From Gemmobacter aquaticus (GTDB taxonomy: Bacteria > Pseudomonadota > Alphaproteobacteria > Rhodobacterales > Rhodobacteraceae): a stretch of 64,000 bases of DNA. The notes below the pieces were generated by a model. That model had not been told where the DNA came from, did not search any database, and saw only the letters and a program-made list of their open reading frames with translations. Location of the stretch: assembly GCF_007859075.1 (NCBI RefSeq), contig NZ_VOAK01000022.1, positions 186,001 through 250,000 of the forward strand. Direction: 5' to 3'. Shown here piece after piece: positions 16,532-25,572 of this stretch (the stretch's first letter is position 1; each line of letters starts with the position of its first letter). A program made the position numbers and the translations under genes.

Positions 16532-17127
16532 AGCCGCTTCTGAACCTGGAAGAGTTTGTAGACCCCGCAGCAGCCCCGATCGAGGAGGCCGAGGCCGAGG
16601 GAGATGCGGCAGAACAGGGCCGGCTCGCCGCCTATGAACAAGGCTATACCGCCGGATGGGAGGATGCCGCCCGCACGCTGGGCGACGAGCAGACAACCAT
16701 CCGAGCGGATCTGGCGCGGAACCTCGCGGCTCTTGACCTGACGCTGGAAACCGCTCGGGCACAGGTGCTTGCTGGGCTTGGGCCTGCTGTGCTGGAACTG
16801 TGCCATCTCTTATTGCCGCGCCTTGCGCGGGAAAGCCTTGGGGCGGTTCTTTCCGACGAATTGGGCGCGCTGACCGAGGGCATGGGCAATAGCCGGATCA
16901 TCCTGCGCATCTCTCCGCAAGACCAGCCGGCGGTCGCCTCGCTGATCGAGGATCGTGGCGAGGTGATCACGCTGGAGCTTGAGCCAAGTCTGGCAGCCGG
17001 CCAAGTGCTGATCCGGCTTGAGGATCAGGAGCTGGAGATCGACATGCCGCGCGCGGTCGAGGCGCTGCTGTCGACGATAGCGACATGTCTCAATTCCCCG
17101 AACAGGAGCAGGCAATGGACGACCTGA
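16528..17127 (+). CDS. fliH: FliH-like flagellar assembly protein
   Basis: 199 residues; a stator-like regulator of the export ATPase FliI. The acidic N-terminus is followed by the typical FliH stretch AAYEQGYTAGWEDAARTLG, helical regions, and a C-terminal domain (SRIILRISPQDQPAVASLIE, PSLAAGQVLIRLEDQELEID). It overlaps the fliF stop by ATGA and the start of fliN by 13 bases. FliI itself is not in the window. Assigned from the motif and the FliF-FliN context. Confidence 0.82.
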   Translation: MKPLLNLEEFVDPAAAPIEEAEAEGDAAEQGRLAAYEQGYTAGWEDAARTLGDEQTTIRADLARNLAALDLTLETARAQVLAGLGPAVLELCHLLLPRLARESLGAVLSDELGALTEGMGNSRIILRISPQDQPAVASLIEDRGEVITLELEPSLAAGQVLIRLEDQELEIDMPRAVEALLSTIATCLNSPNRSRQWTT

Positions 17128-17384
17128 CCGAAACCCACCCCTTCGCGCTTGTGCCGATCGAAATCACGATCTCTGTCGGAAAGGCCCGGCCGCTGGTGCG
17201 TGATCTGATGCGGCTGCAAAAGGACACTGTTCTGGCGCTCGACCGTCGGATCGAGGACCCGGTCGAGATTTATGTCGGAGACCGCCTGATTGCCCGTGGC
17301 GAGTTGCAGGAGCTTGAGGGAGAGCCCGCCGGACAGTTGGCCGTGCGCTTGCTGGAAGTTGCCCCGATCCGGGGAGAGTTCTGA
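17115..17384 (+). CDS. fliN: Flagellar motor switch protein FliN
   Basis: C-ring subunit of 89 residues containing essentially only the SpoA/FliN domain: VPIEITISVGKARPLVRDLMRLQKDTVLALDRRIEDPVEIYVGDRLIARGE. I prefer the ATG at 17115, with AGGAG six bases upstream; an alternative ATG at 17085 would add ten residues. It overlaps the fliH end by 13 bases and its stop overlaps the fliP start (TGATG). FliM, its usual partner, is not encoded here. Confidence 0.9.
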   Translation: MDDLTETHPFALVPIEITISVGKARPLVRDLMRLQKDTVLALDRRIEDPVEIYVGDRLIARGELQELEGEPAGQLAVRLLEVAPIRGEF

Positions 17385-18106
17385 TGCGGCAGCTTCTGCT
17401 GGGCGCGGTGCTGCTGGCCGTGGCTGTGCCGGCTTGGGCGCAGGGAGGACCGGCAGATCTGATCGCGGGCAACAGTGAGCTGTCTCTGCGTTCCGTCCAG
17501 TTGATCGGGCTGATCACGGTGCTGAGCCTCGTGCCCGGCATCGCGGTGATGGTGACCTGCTTTCCCTTCATCGTGACCGTGTTGTCGATCCTGCGTCAGG
17601 CCATCGGGTTGCAGCAGGCGCCGCCCAACATGCTGATCGTCAGTCTGTCGATGTTCCTGACCTGGTTTGTCATGGACCCGGTGCTGCAAGAGGCCTGGCA
17701 GGCCGGGATCGGCCCGTTCAGCCGTGGCGAGATGGAGTTGCAGCAGGCGTTTCCACTCGCGATGCAGCCCGTCCGCGTCTTTCTCGCGGCCCGGCTCGAT
17801 CCCGATACCTTTGCAGCCCTTCTGGACCTCCGCCCCGGATTTGAGGGCGCAGCGGTTGACGCCCCCCTGTCGCTCCTCGTGCCCTCCTTCATGCTGTCCG
17901 AGATCCAGCGCGCCTTTGAGGTGGGCTTTCTGATCTACCTGCCATTTCTGGTGATCGACATGGTGGTTTCGGCGATCCTCATGTCGATGGGCATGATGAT
18001 GGTGCCACCGGCAATCGTCTCATTGCCGGTGAAGCTCGCGTTCTTCGTGGTGGCCGATGGCTGGGCGCTGGTCACTGCCGCACTGGTGCGCGGTTACACC
18101 GGTTGA
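17384..18106 (+). CDS. fliP: Flagellar type III export protein FliP
   Basis: Core membrane component of the flagellar export gate, 240 residues. It has an N-terminal signal peptide (MRQLLLGAVLLAVAVPAWA), as is normal for FliP. Family stretches are VMVTCFPFIVTVLSILRQAIGLQQAPPN, LIVSLSMFLTWFVMDPV, SFMLSEIQRAFEVGFLIYLPFLVIDMVVSAILMSMGMMMVPPA and VKLAFFVVADGW. Last gene of the fliF-H-N-P unit; fliQ and fliR do not follow. It converges on lldD with only seven bases between the stops. Confidence 0.95.
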   Translation: MRQLLLGAVLLAVAVPAWAQGGPADLIAGNSELSLRSVQLIGLITVLSLVPGIAVMVTCFPFIVTVLSILRQAIGLQQAPPNMLIVSLSMFLTWFVMDPVLQEAWQAGIGPFSRGEMELQQAFPLAMQPVRVFLAARLDPDTFAALLDLRPGFEGAAVDAPLSLLVPSFMLSEIQRAFEVGFLIYLPFLVIDMVVSAILMSMGMMMVPPAIVSLPVKLAFFVVADGWALVTAALVRGYTG

Positions 18107-18113
18107 ACGCAGC

Positions 18114-19259
18114 TTATCGCAGGCGCAGATTGGCCCGACCCAGATCGGCGACCGAGCGTGCGCCCATCAACCGCATGTCACGCTGAAGCTCGGCCTGCAT
18201 CAAGGCCAGCGCGCGTTCGACCCCGGCCTGCCCGGCCGCAGCCAGCGGGAACAGGTAGAACCGCCCCAGACCGACAGCCTTTGCGCCCAGCGACAGCGCC
18301 TTGAGAACATGGGTGCCCCGCTGGATGCCCCCGTCGATCATGATGTCGATCCGGTCGCCCACGGCCTGAACGACCTCATCCAGAGCCTCGAACCCGGTGC
18401 GCGACCCGTCAAGCTGGCGACCCCCGTGGTTTGAGAGCACGATCCCGGTACAGCCGATGTCGGCTGCACGCCGTGCATCATCGGCGCTGATCACGCCCTT
18501 CAAACAGAACTGGCCGCCCCATTCGGCAACCATCTGCGCCACGTCGTCCCAGCTCATCGCCGGGTCCAGCATCTCGGTGAAGTAGCGCCCGATGGTCAGG
18601 CTGTCGCCCTTCATGTCGATATGGGCATCGAGCTGCGGCAGGCTGAACTTCTCGTGCGTGACGTAGTTGATGCCCCACATGGGCTTCATGGCGAACTGCA
18701 TCATCCCGCCCAATGTCAGCCGGAAGGGAATGGAAAATCCGGTTCGCAGATCGCGTTCGCGATTGCCGCCGGTGATGCTGTCGACGGTCAGCATCATCAC
18801 CTTGATGCCACTGTTCTTGGCCTTCTGCATCATGGCGCGGTTCAGCCCGCGATCCTTGTGGAAGTAGAACTGATAGACCTGCGGGGTGCGGTGCTTCTGC
18901 GCCAGTTCTTCCATCGAGACGGTGCCCAGCGATGACACCCCGAACATCGTGCCAAACCGTTCGGCCGCGGCGGCGGTTGCGCGTTCGCCCTGATGATGGA
19001 ACAGCCGCTGCAATGCGGTAGGAGAAAGGTAGACCGGCAATGCCAGCTTCTGCCCCATGACGGTCACCGAAAGGTCCACGTCACTGACGCCCCGCAGCAC
19101 ATTCGGGATCAGGTCCACGGCCTCGAAGGCTGCGGTGTTCCGGCGCAGCGTCACCTCGTCGTCGGCGCCGCCGTCGATATAGTTGAAGATCGGGCCGGGC
19201 AGGCGGCGCTGCGCCAGACGGCGGAAGTCGTGAAAGTTGTGGCAATCTGTCAGGCGCAT
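18114..19259 (-). CDS. lldD: FMN-dependent L-lactate dehydrogenase (LldD family)
   Basis: Membrane-associated flavoenzyme oxidising L-lactate to pyruvate with electrons to the quinone pool, 381 residues. Typical alpha-hydroxyacid oxidase motifs: FNYIDGGADDEVTLRRNTAAF, LSPTALQRLFHHQGE, LTVDSITGGNRERDLRTGF, the catalytic loop SNHGGRQLDG and the phosphate-binding IMIDGGIQRGTHVLKALSLGAKAVGLGR. It is the last gene of the rhaR-rhaSTPQ-rhaM-rhaK unit, nine bases after rhaK. That placement fits oxidation of the L-lactate produced from L-lactaldehyde during rhamnose breakdown. Confidence 0.9.
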   Translation of the reverse strand: MRLTDCHNFHDFRRLAQRRLPGPIFNYIDGGADDEVTLRRNTAAFEAVDLIPNVLRGVSDVDLSVTVMGQKLALPVYLSPTALQRLFHHQGERATAAAAERFGTMFGVSSLGTVSMEELAQKHRTPQVYQFYFHKDRGLNRAMMQKAKNSGIKVMMLTVDSITGGNRERDLRTGFSIPFRLTLGGMMQFAMKPMWGINYVTHEKFSLPQLDAHIDMKGDSLTIGRYFTEMLDPAMSWDDVAQMVAEWGGQFCLKGVISADDARRAADIGCTGIVLSNHGGRQLDGSRTGFEALDEVVQAVGDRIDIMIDGGIQRGTHVLKALSLGAKAVGLGRFYLFPLAAAGQAGVERALALMQAELQRDMRLMGARSVADLGRANLRLR

Positions 19260-19268
19260 GGCGGTCTT

Positions 19269-20621
19269 TCAGGTTCTCTGCTGCCAGCGTTTGGCATAGG
19301 CTGTCAGGACTTGTGCCGTGTCGGGGCGTCGGACAGCACGGGTTGCGGGCGCAGTAACGGCCCCGAGGCTGAGAAGTGCTGCGCCAACCGAGGTCCCTGT
19401 GGCCGAGGTTGCGATCTCTATCCCTTCCGGCCACAGGCTCGACAGCATGTCAAGGTAGTCGAGGTTCCGGGCAAAGGGGCCCTCGACGATCACCGGACCG
19501 CGTGCGCCGATCAGGCCAAGGCAGGTATGCGTCATCAGGGCCAGATACCAGGACAGAGCCACCAATCGCGCGCCGTCAGTCCCGGGTTCTGCAGTCCAGC
19601 GCATCTGGTGGGTGGGAAACGGGCCTGATCCGGGCTCTACAGTCGGCAGAAGGGCGATGTCGCGGTCCAGCACCATGTGGCGGTCGCTGTCGTCGGGTTG
19701 CACGGTCGATCCGGCCCTGATCACCTCGAACTCGCGCCCGCCCATGAAGCGGGCCGATGGCACGGGCGCCCCGAGTGCATTCACATTGACCAGCACGTCG
19801 CGGGTGGGGTCCAGCGCCGGGGTTTCGCCCCCGACCGCCATTGCGACCACCCATGTCCCGGTCGAGACAACCGAGAACGCCCCGTCGCGCCCCAGAACAT
19901 GTGGATAGAGCGAGGCATTGGAATCGTGGATACCGACCGTTACTGGCGTATCGGGCGACAGGCCTGTGGCCGCAGCGAGATCGGGTAAAAGATGGCCTAA
20001 CACCGCGTCAGGGCGTTGCGGTGGCGCAATCTTTCCGGCGATGCCGAGCCGGTCAGCCAGATCCGAAAACTGCGCACGCCATGGGTCCCACAGATCGGTG
20101 TGGCAGCCCAGCGAACAGACATCGCAGGCCATCTGCCCGGTCAGCCGCCAGCCCCAGTACTGGGGATAGGTCAGAACATGGGCGAGGCGATCGCTCAGTC
20201 CTGCCTGGGTTTCAAGCAGCCAATGCAATTGAGCGCCAAGGTTGAGACCGTGTGGCAGGCGGGCCGAACCTGTCTGGGCAAAGGCGGGCCGGAGGGCATC
20301 GTAGTCCTGGGCCAGATCGTCCGGGCCGCCGTGTTCGTAGTCGAGCATCGGAGTGGCAAGCGCACCTTTTGCATCCAGCAGCACTGCTGAGGCACCGTGG
20401 GTGGTGACCGAGATCGCATCCACGCCATGCTGGGCATGAAACGCAGCCAGATTGCGGATCAGGAAATCCCAATGCCCTTCAAGGTCGAAATGCGGATAGG
20501 GCGGCCCCGCCAGCACGGTGTTCGGCCGCGTGACGACCGCGATTTCCTGCAGCGAGCCATCCTCGACCAGTGCCAGTTTGGCATTGGTCTTGCCGATATC
20601 GATGACGGCGACGTGCTTCAT
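19269..20621 (-). CDS. rhaK: L-rhamnulokinase (FGGY family)
   Basis: Sugar kinase of 450 residues that phosphorylates L-rhamnulose at O1. N-terminal ATPase fold with phosphate loop [16 protein letters not shown] and catalytic region [15 protein letters not shown]. The C-terminal domain has [29 protein letters not shown] and a final glycine-rich segment [19 protein letters not shown]. It overlaps the rhaM stop by four bases. Order rhaRSTPQ-M-K matches the Rhizobium rhamnose operon, which supports the substrate. Confidence 0.9.
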   Translation of the reverse strand: MKHVAVIDIGKTNAKLALVEDGSLQEIAVVTRPNTVLAGPPYPHFDLEGHWDFLIRNLAAFHAQHGVDAISVTTHGASAVLLDAKGALATPMLDYEHGGPDDLAQDYDALRPAFAQTGSARLPHGLNLGAQLHWLLETQAGLSDRLAHVLTYPQYWGWRLTGQMACDVCSLGCHTDLWDPWRAQFSDLADRLGIAGKIAPPQRPDAVLGHLLPDLAAATGLSPDTPVTVGIHDSNASLYPHVLGRDGAFSVVSTGTWVVAMAVGGETPALDPTRDVLVNVNALGAPVPSARFMGGREFEVIRAGSTVQPDDSDRHMVLDRDIALLPTVEPGSGPFPTHQMRWTAEPGTDGARLVALSWYLALMTHTCLGLIGARGPVIVEGPFARNLDYLDMLSSLWPEGIEIATSATGTSVGAALLSLGAVTAPATRAVRRPDTAQVLTAYAKRWQQRT

Positions 20622-20932
20622 GGCAGATGGAACATCGGAACCAGCGGCACGGCGACGGGTTCGTTGTCAGGGTGTGTCGCCATGATATCGGCCATATGCG
20701 CCCACCATTTCTGCATGACCGGATGGGTCGGCAGATCGGCCATGCCATGATCCTCTGGCCGCCAGAGCACGCCGAACAGCGCGTTGGTTTCAGGGTCCAG
20801 ATGGATCGAATAGTCACGCACCCCGGCCTCGTGCAGCAGCGCGACCAGTTCGGGCCAGATCGCATCATGGCGGCGGCGGTATTCCTCGGCCATGCCGGGT
20901 TTCAGCGTCATGCGGAAGGCGTACTTCTCCAT
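20618..20932 (-). CDS. rhaM: L-rhamnose mutarotase
   Basis: Interconverts the alpha and beta anomers of L-rhamnose. From the ATG at 20932 it is 104 residues, the same length as E. coli RhaM; an ATG three bases upstream is an alternative, and GGAGG lies just before them. Conserved points: [27 protein letters not shown] (catalytic His in RRH), [26 protein letters not shown] and [11 protein letters not shown]. Its start overlaps the rhaQ stop and its end overlaps rhaK. Called rhaU in Rhizobium. Confidence 0.93.
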   Translation of the reverse strand: MEKYAFRMTLKPGMAEEYRRRHDAIWPELVALLHEAGVRDYSIHLDPETNALFGVLWRPEDHGMADLPTHPVMQKWWAHMADIMATHPDNEPVAVPLVPMFHLP

Positions 20933-21960
20933 CATTTCCTCCACATCGCCCATAGCCGGGGCAGGGCGATCACCCCGATCAGCAGGGCACCCACGATAAT
21001 CGACATGACGATCCCCGGCACGTTCAGAAGCCCCAAGCCAAAGGTGACGAGTCCCATGACCAGCGCCGCGATGACGACGCCGGGGATCGATCCCGATCCA
21101 CCAAGGATGTTCACACCGCCCAGAACGACCATCGTCACGACCTCAAGCTCGAACCCTGTGGCGATGGAGGGCCGGGTCGATCCGAGGCGCGAGGTGAGGC
21201 AGACCGCCGCGATGCCGCTCATCAGCCCGGTCAGCAGGAACAGGATGAAGCGGATCCGCTCCACCCGGACGCCCGAAAAACGCGCGGCGGTCGCGTTATT
21301 GCCGATGACATAGACCATGCGGCCAAAGTTGGTGCGATGCAGCAGGATGCCGAAGACGATGGCCGCGATGACAAACAGCGCCAGCTCGACGCTGAACACC
21401 CACCAGACATAGCCCTGCCCGAACCAGCCGAAGGCCTCGGGGTAGCCAGTGTAGGCCCCGTCGCCCAGAACGATATAGCTGATCCCACGAAAGAGGCTCA
21501 TGGTTCCGATGGTCACGACGATCGAGGGCAGGCCCAGCCCGGCAACCAGCGCGCCATTGATCGCGCCGCAGACGAGCCCCGTGCCAAGTCCCAGCACCAC
21601 CAGCATCCAGACCGGGGCGCCCGCTGTCATGGCAAGGCCCATCACGGTGGAGGCGAGCGCGATGATAGAGGCCACCGACAGATCGATCTCACCCGCGATG
21701 ATCAGCATCGCCATGGCAAAGGCGATCATCGCTTTCTCGGTAAAGTTGAAGCTGGCGTCCGACAGATTCCACGGATCGAGGAAGTAGGGAGAGGCGATGG
21801 AGTTGGCGATGAAGATCGCGACTGCCACGACAAAGAGCAACATCTCCCAGCTTTTCAGCGCGCGGGCGGCAGGAGAGGTCAGACGGTCAGGGATATGGCG
21901 TCCCGCGCCGGTTTTACCCGCTTGGTCCTGGCCCGCTTGGTCTTCGGTCGTGGCGGTCAT
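20932..21960 (-). CDS. rhaQ: L-rhamnose ABC transporter permease (RhaQ)
   Basis: Membrane permease, 342 residues, with a hydrophilic N-terminus of about 37 residues and then the CUT2 core: [63 protein letters not shown]. Together with RhaP it forms the channel of the rhamnose importer. Overlaps rhaP (upstream) and rhaM (downstream) by a few bases, so the operon is tightly coupled. P/Q naming follows the order in the Rhizobium operon. Confidence 0.9.
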   Translation of the reverse strand: MTATTEDQAGQDQAGKTGAGRHIPDRLTSPAARALKSWEMLLFVVAVAIFIANSIASPYFLDPWNLSDASFNFTEKAMIAFAMAMLIIAGEIDLSVASIIALASTVMGLAMTAGAPVWMLVVLGLGTGLVCGAINGALVAGLGLPSIVVTIGTMSLFRGISYIVLGDGAYTGYPEAFGWFGQGYVWWVFSVELALFVIAAIVFGILLHRTNFGRMVYVIGNNATAARFSGVRVERIRFILFLLTGLMSGIAAVCLTSRLGSTRPSIATGFELEVVTMVVLGGVNILGGSGSIPGVVIAALVMGLVTFGLGLLNVPGIVMSIIVGALLIGVIALPRLWAMWRK

Positions 21961-22934
21961 GCCCGGTGCTCCGCTTGTTTCAGGATGATGCGGCCCTTCG
22001 GCCCCTGGCCACGGGCGTTGAACGCAATGGCGATCAGGATGGCCGAGCCCGAAATGGCCATCTGCCAGAAGGGAGAGATGCCCACGACCGGAAGCGCGTT
22101 CTTGACGATGCCAAGGAAGAGCGCCCCCATGACGGCCCCCGCGACCGAGCCCGCGCCGCCTGCGATGGCGATGCCCCCGATCACGCAGGCCGCCACGACA
22201 TCAAGCTCGAACCCGCCTGCGATATCGACATAGGCCACGGCATAGCGCGCAACCCACAGATAGCCGGTCAGCCCTGCCAAGGCGCCTGAAAGGACAAAGG
22301 CCATGAACTGCGTCCGGCCCACCGAAATCCCGGTATAGACCGCCGCATGGGGGTTGCCCCCCACGGCAAACAGCGCGCGGCCCGGCGCCGTGCGGTTTAC
22401 AAAGAGCGCAAAGCCCAGAACCACGCCGACCGCGATCCAGGCCATGACCGGCAGGCCAAGGATCACGGCGCGCGGAAAGGCCTTGAATCCCTCGCTCATC
22501 TGATGCGCGTTGATCCATTTGCCATCGGTCAGAACGAAGATGATGCCGCGATAGATCGTCATTGTGCCCAGCGTGACCACGATCGAGGGGATGTTGAGCT
22601 TCCACACCAGAAGCCCGTTCACCGCGCCAAGGCCCGCCCCAAGAGCGACCACCGCAATCAGGATCAGGGGCAGCGGCACGCCGATCCCGTTCAGGATCGC
22701 GGCGATCATCCCGCAAAGCGCGAGGTTCGCTGCGACCGACAGGTCGATGCACTTGGTCAGGATCACCGCCATCTGGCCAAGCGCCAGAATGATCAGTGGC
22801 GAGGTGTCGGTCAGCACATTCGCCAGATTGGCCGGGGCAACAAAGCCCGGAAAGCGGAAGGCGATCACCGCCAGCAGCGCAAGGATGGCCAGCGCCAGAA
22901 TGGCCTCGCGCGATTTCAGGAAGGTGGTCATCAT
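21957..22934 (-). CDS. rhaP: L-rhamnose ABC transporter permease (RhaP)
   Basis: Permease of 325 residues from the ATG at 22934 next to the rhaT stop; a longer open frame exists only as overlap with rhaT. It has the family signature TKCIDLSVAANLALCGMIAAIL, then NIPSIVVTLGTMTIYRGIIFVLTDGKWINAHQMSEGF and GGFELDVVAACVIGGIAIAGG. It works with RhaQ. The rhamnose-type assignment comes from the complete surrounding operon. Confidence 0.9.
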   Translation of the reverse strand: MMTTFLKSREAILALAILALLAVIAFRFPGFVAPANLANVLTDTSPLIILALGQMAVILTKCIDLSVAANLALCGMIAAILNGIGVPLPLILIAVVALGAGLGAVNGLLVWKLNIPSIVVTLGTMTIYRGIIFVLTDGKWINAHQMSEGFKAFPRAVILGLPVMAWIAVGVVLGFALFVNRTAPGRALFAVGGNPHAAVYTGISVGRTQFMAFVLSGALAGLTGYLWVARYAVAYVDIAGGFELDVVAACVIGGIAIAGGAGSVAGAVMGALFLGIVKNALPVVGISPFWQMAISGSAILIAIAFNARGQGPKGRIILKQAEHRA

Positions 22935-22935
22935 C

Positions 22936-24456
22936 TCAGGCGGCCTCCTCGATGCCGACGGCTGCGCGCACAAGGTTTTCCGGCGTCATTGCATCACCGG
23001 TGAACTCGGCGGCGATCCGGCCTTCACGCATGACGATGACGCGGTCCGACATGCCCAGAACCTCGGGAATTTCCGAGCTGACCATGATGACGGCAAGGCC
23101 CTGCGCGGCAAGTTCGGACATGAAGTCATGCACGGCCGCTTTCGATCCGATGTCGATGCCCTTGGTTGGCTCGTCCAGAATGATGACGCGGGGGCGCGTG
23201 GCCAGCCATTTGGCGATCACCACCTTTTGCTGGTTGCCGCCCGACAGAAGCGCCACGTCCTGATCGAGGCTTGCAGCCCTGAGGTCGAGCCGCCGGGTGT
23301 ATTCGCGAGCCAGCGCGAATTCTTCGGCCAGCTGCAGAAAGCCTGCGCGGCTGGTGCGTCCCAGTGAGGGCAGGGTGACGTTCTGGAAGATGGGCAGGCC
23401 CTTGACCGCACCCTGCTTGCCGCGATCCTCGGGCACATAGACGATGCCTGCATCGACCGCCTCGGCGGTGGAGCGGATGACCCGCACGCTGCCCTCAATG
23501 CGGCAGGCGCCTTTTGATGGCTTCGTGATGCCGAAAAGCGCCTGCATCACCTCGGAACGCCCGGCGCCCACAAGGCCGTAGAAGCCCAGAATCTCGCCTC
23601 GGTGCAGGGTAAAGCCGATATCCTCGAATTCGGTCGGGTGGCTGTAGCCCGATACGGTCAGCACCGGCTCGCCAATCGTGGCCGGGCGTTTGGGATAGAT
23701 CTGATCGACCGCGCGGCCCACCATCATCTGCACCAGCCGCGCCTCGGTCACGTCAGCCATGCGGCCTTCGCCCACGAACTGGCCGTCGCGGAACACGGTC
23801 CAGCGATCGGCGATGCGAAAGATCTCGTCGAACTTGTGCGAGATGAACAGGATCGCCTTGCCCTGCTGGCGCAGTTTGTCGACCAGCTCGTAAAGCTCGT
23901 TTATCTCTTTGTGGCTCAGCGCGGCGGTGGGTTCGTCCATGATCACGACGCGCGCGTCGATTGATAGCGCGCGGGCGATGGCGACCAGGTGCTTGGAAGC
24001 GATGCCCAGATCACGCAGCCGCACCTTCGGATCAAGCTCGGCACCGATGGAGGAGAGCAGGCGCTGCGCCTCGGCCTCCATCCGGCGGGTATCGATCAGG
24101 CCGAAACGACCCCGTGGCGCATGGCCGATGAAGATGTTCTCGGCGACCGTCATCTCGTCAAAGAGCACAGTCTCCTGATGGATGGCCGTGACGCCCGCTG
24201 CGCCCGCCGCCTGTGCTGTCGGGAACTGTGTCTCTTTCCCGTCGACTTCAATCGTGCCGTCGTCGGGCTGGTAGATGCCGGTCAGGATCTTGACGATTGT
24301 GGACTTGCCCGCGCCATTTTCGCCGATCAGGGCGGTGACCTGTCCGGGGTAGAGGTCAAGCTGCACGCCATTCAATGCACGCACGCCTGGAAAGGATTTC
24401 GAGATGCCACGAAGGCACAGCACCGGGGCGGTGCCGGGGGCGGATTGCGACTGCAT
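22936..24456 (-). CDS. rhaT: L-rhamnose ABC transporter ATP-binding protein (RhaT)
   Basis: Duplicated sugar ATPase, 506 residues from the ATG at 24456 (MQSQSAPGTAPVL); an 18-codon upstream extension runs through the hairpin region and is unlikely. First domain: Walker A GENGAGKSTIVKIL, signature-like RDLGIASKHLVAIARAL, Walker B VVIMDEPTAAL. Second domain: degenerate P-loop GLVGAGRSEVMQALFG, signature LLSGGNQQKVVIAKWL, Walker B VIILDEPTKGID. In rhizobia RhaT together with the kinase is needed for uptake. Not the unrelated enterobacterial RhaT symporter. Confidence 0.9.
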   Translation of the reverse strand: MQSQSAPGTAPVLCLRGISKSFPGVRALNGVQLDLYPGQVTALIGENGAGKSTIVKILTGIYQPDDGTIEVDGKETQFPTAQAAGAAGVTAIHQETVLFDEMTVAENIFIGHAPRGRFGLIDTRRMEAEAQRLLSSIGAELDPKVRLRDLGIASKHLVAIARALSIDARVVIMDEPTAALSHKEINELYELVDKLRQQGKAILFISHKFDEIFRIADRWTVFRDGQFVGEGRMADVTEARLVQMMVGRAVDQIYPKRPATIGEPVLTVSGYSHPTEFEDIGFTLHRGEILGFYGLVGAGRSEVMQALFGITKPSKGACRIEGSVRVIRSTAEAVDAGIVYVPEDRGKQGAVKGLPIFQNVTLPSLGRTSRAGFLQLAEEFALAREYTRRLDLRAASLDQDVALLSGGNQQKVVIAKWLATRPRVIILDEPTKGIDIGSKAAVHDFMSELAAQGLAVIMVSSEIPEVLGMSDRVIVMREGRIAAEFTGDAMTPENLVRAAVGIEEAA

Positions 24457-24483
24457 TGGGATTGGCCCTGCAATAAGGGGATT

Positions 24484-24508
24484 GGCCCGGCCGGGAGCTG
24501 GCCGGGCC
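24484..24508 (-). terminator. Stem-loop between rhaS and rhaT
   Basis: Perfect 9-bp stem GGCCCGGCC / GGCCGGGCC with a 7-base loop, 18 bases after the rhaS stop. No T-run follows on the coding strand, so it more likely stabilises the rhaS message or causes partial read-through than gives full termination. It occupies the same position in the operon as the ytfQ-ytfR stem-loop. Confidence 0.55.
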
Positions 24509-24526
24509 ATGGGTCAGACCGTCAGA

Positions 24527-25519
24527 TCAGAAGATCGACGAGAACTGATCGATGTTCGAGGCGTCGTAGGTGAAGGGGTCCGCCATGGCGCCTTCCTTGT
24601 TGTCGTCAAGCTTCACCGTGCCCATGCGGCCCATCGGGATCTCGGCACCAGCTTCGGCCTTTGCAGTGCCGTTCGACAGGTTGTAGGCGATCATGGTCGC
24701 GGCATAGCCCAGATCGATCGGGTTCCAGATCGCAAACGACTTGGATGCGCCCGACTTCACATGGCCCGCCATTTCCGAGGGCAGGCCAAGGCCGGTCACA
24801 TTGACCGATCCGATCTTGCCTGCATCGGTCACCGCCTGTGCCGCAGCCACGATACCGACCGAGGTGGGCGCGATGATCGCCTTCAGGTCGGGATAGGTCT
24901 GCAGCAGGCCCTGGGTTTCGCGATAGGACTTGTCGGCCAGGTCATCGCCGTAAACGGTCGCGACAATGTTGATGCCCGGATAGTTCGGCAGCACCTTCTT
25001 GGCCTCTTCGATCCAGACGTTCTGGTTGGTCGAGGTGGTGGTGGCCGAGAGGATCGCCACATCGCCGCCATCGGGCAGATGGTCTGCCGCAAGCTTGACG
25101 ATGGTGTTACCGATCAGCGCCGAGGACGAGGGGTTAAGGTGCATCAGGCGGCCATCGGGGGCTACGCCCGAATCCCAGCTGATGACGGTGATGCCGCGGT
25201 CCATTGCTTTTTTCAGCGTGGGCACCAGCGCGTCGGTGTCGTTGGCCGAAACCGCAATCGCATCCACCTTCTGCGCGATCAGGCTGTTGATGACCTCGAT
25301 CTGGCCTTCTGCGGTGGTATCGGTCGGACCGGTGTAGATGATCTCGACATCGCCAAGCTCCTTGGCGGCCTCTTCGGCGCCCTTGGCTGCGGCTTCAAAG
25401 AAGCCGATCCCGAGTGCCTTCACGACCAGCGCGATGCGCTTGGTCTCGGCATGGGCGCCGGTCGCCATCAGCACGGTTGCCAGTGCCGCCGTGGTCAGTG
25501 CCTTCTTCAGAATGCTCAT
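24527..25519 (-). CDS. rhaS: L-rhamnose-binding periplasmic protein (RhaS)
   Basis: Substrate-binding protein of the importer, 330 residues. The start at 25519 follows GGAGGAG and gives a good signal peptide (MSILKKALTTAALATVLMATGAHA). The mature protein begins ETKRIALVVKALGIGFFEAAAKGAEEAAKELG and has the usual periplasmic-binding fold with VISWDSGVAPDGRLMHLNPSS, ATTTSTNQNVWIEEAKKVL and DLKAIIAPTSVGIVAAAQAV. Longer upstream reading frame is rejected because it lacks a signal and ribosome site. Second gene of the rhaR operon. Confidence 0.92.
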   Translation of the reverse strand: MSILKKALTTAALATVLMATGAHAETKRIALVVKALGIGFFEAAAKGAEEAAKELGDVEIIYTGPTDTTAEGQIEVINSLIAQKVDAIAVSANDTDALVPTLKKAMDRGITVISWDSGVAPDGRLMHLNPSSSALIGNTIVKLAADHLPDGGDVAILSATTTSTNQNVWIEEAKKVLPNYPGINIVATVYGDDLADKSYRETQGLLQTYPDLKAIIAPTSVGIVAAAQAVTDAGKIGSVNVTGLGLPSEMAGHVKSGASKSFAIWNPIDLGYAATMIAYNLSNGTAKAEAGAEIPMGRMGTVKLDDNKEGAMADPFTYDASNIDQFSSIF

Positions 25520-25572
25520 GTGGTCTCCTCCCTGAGCGTTACCCGGTTTCGCCGGGGCTGTGTTCGGTCGCG

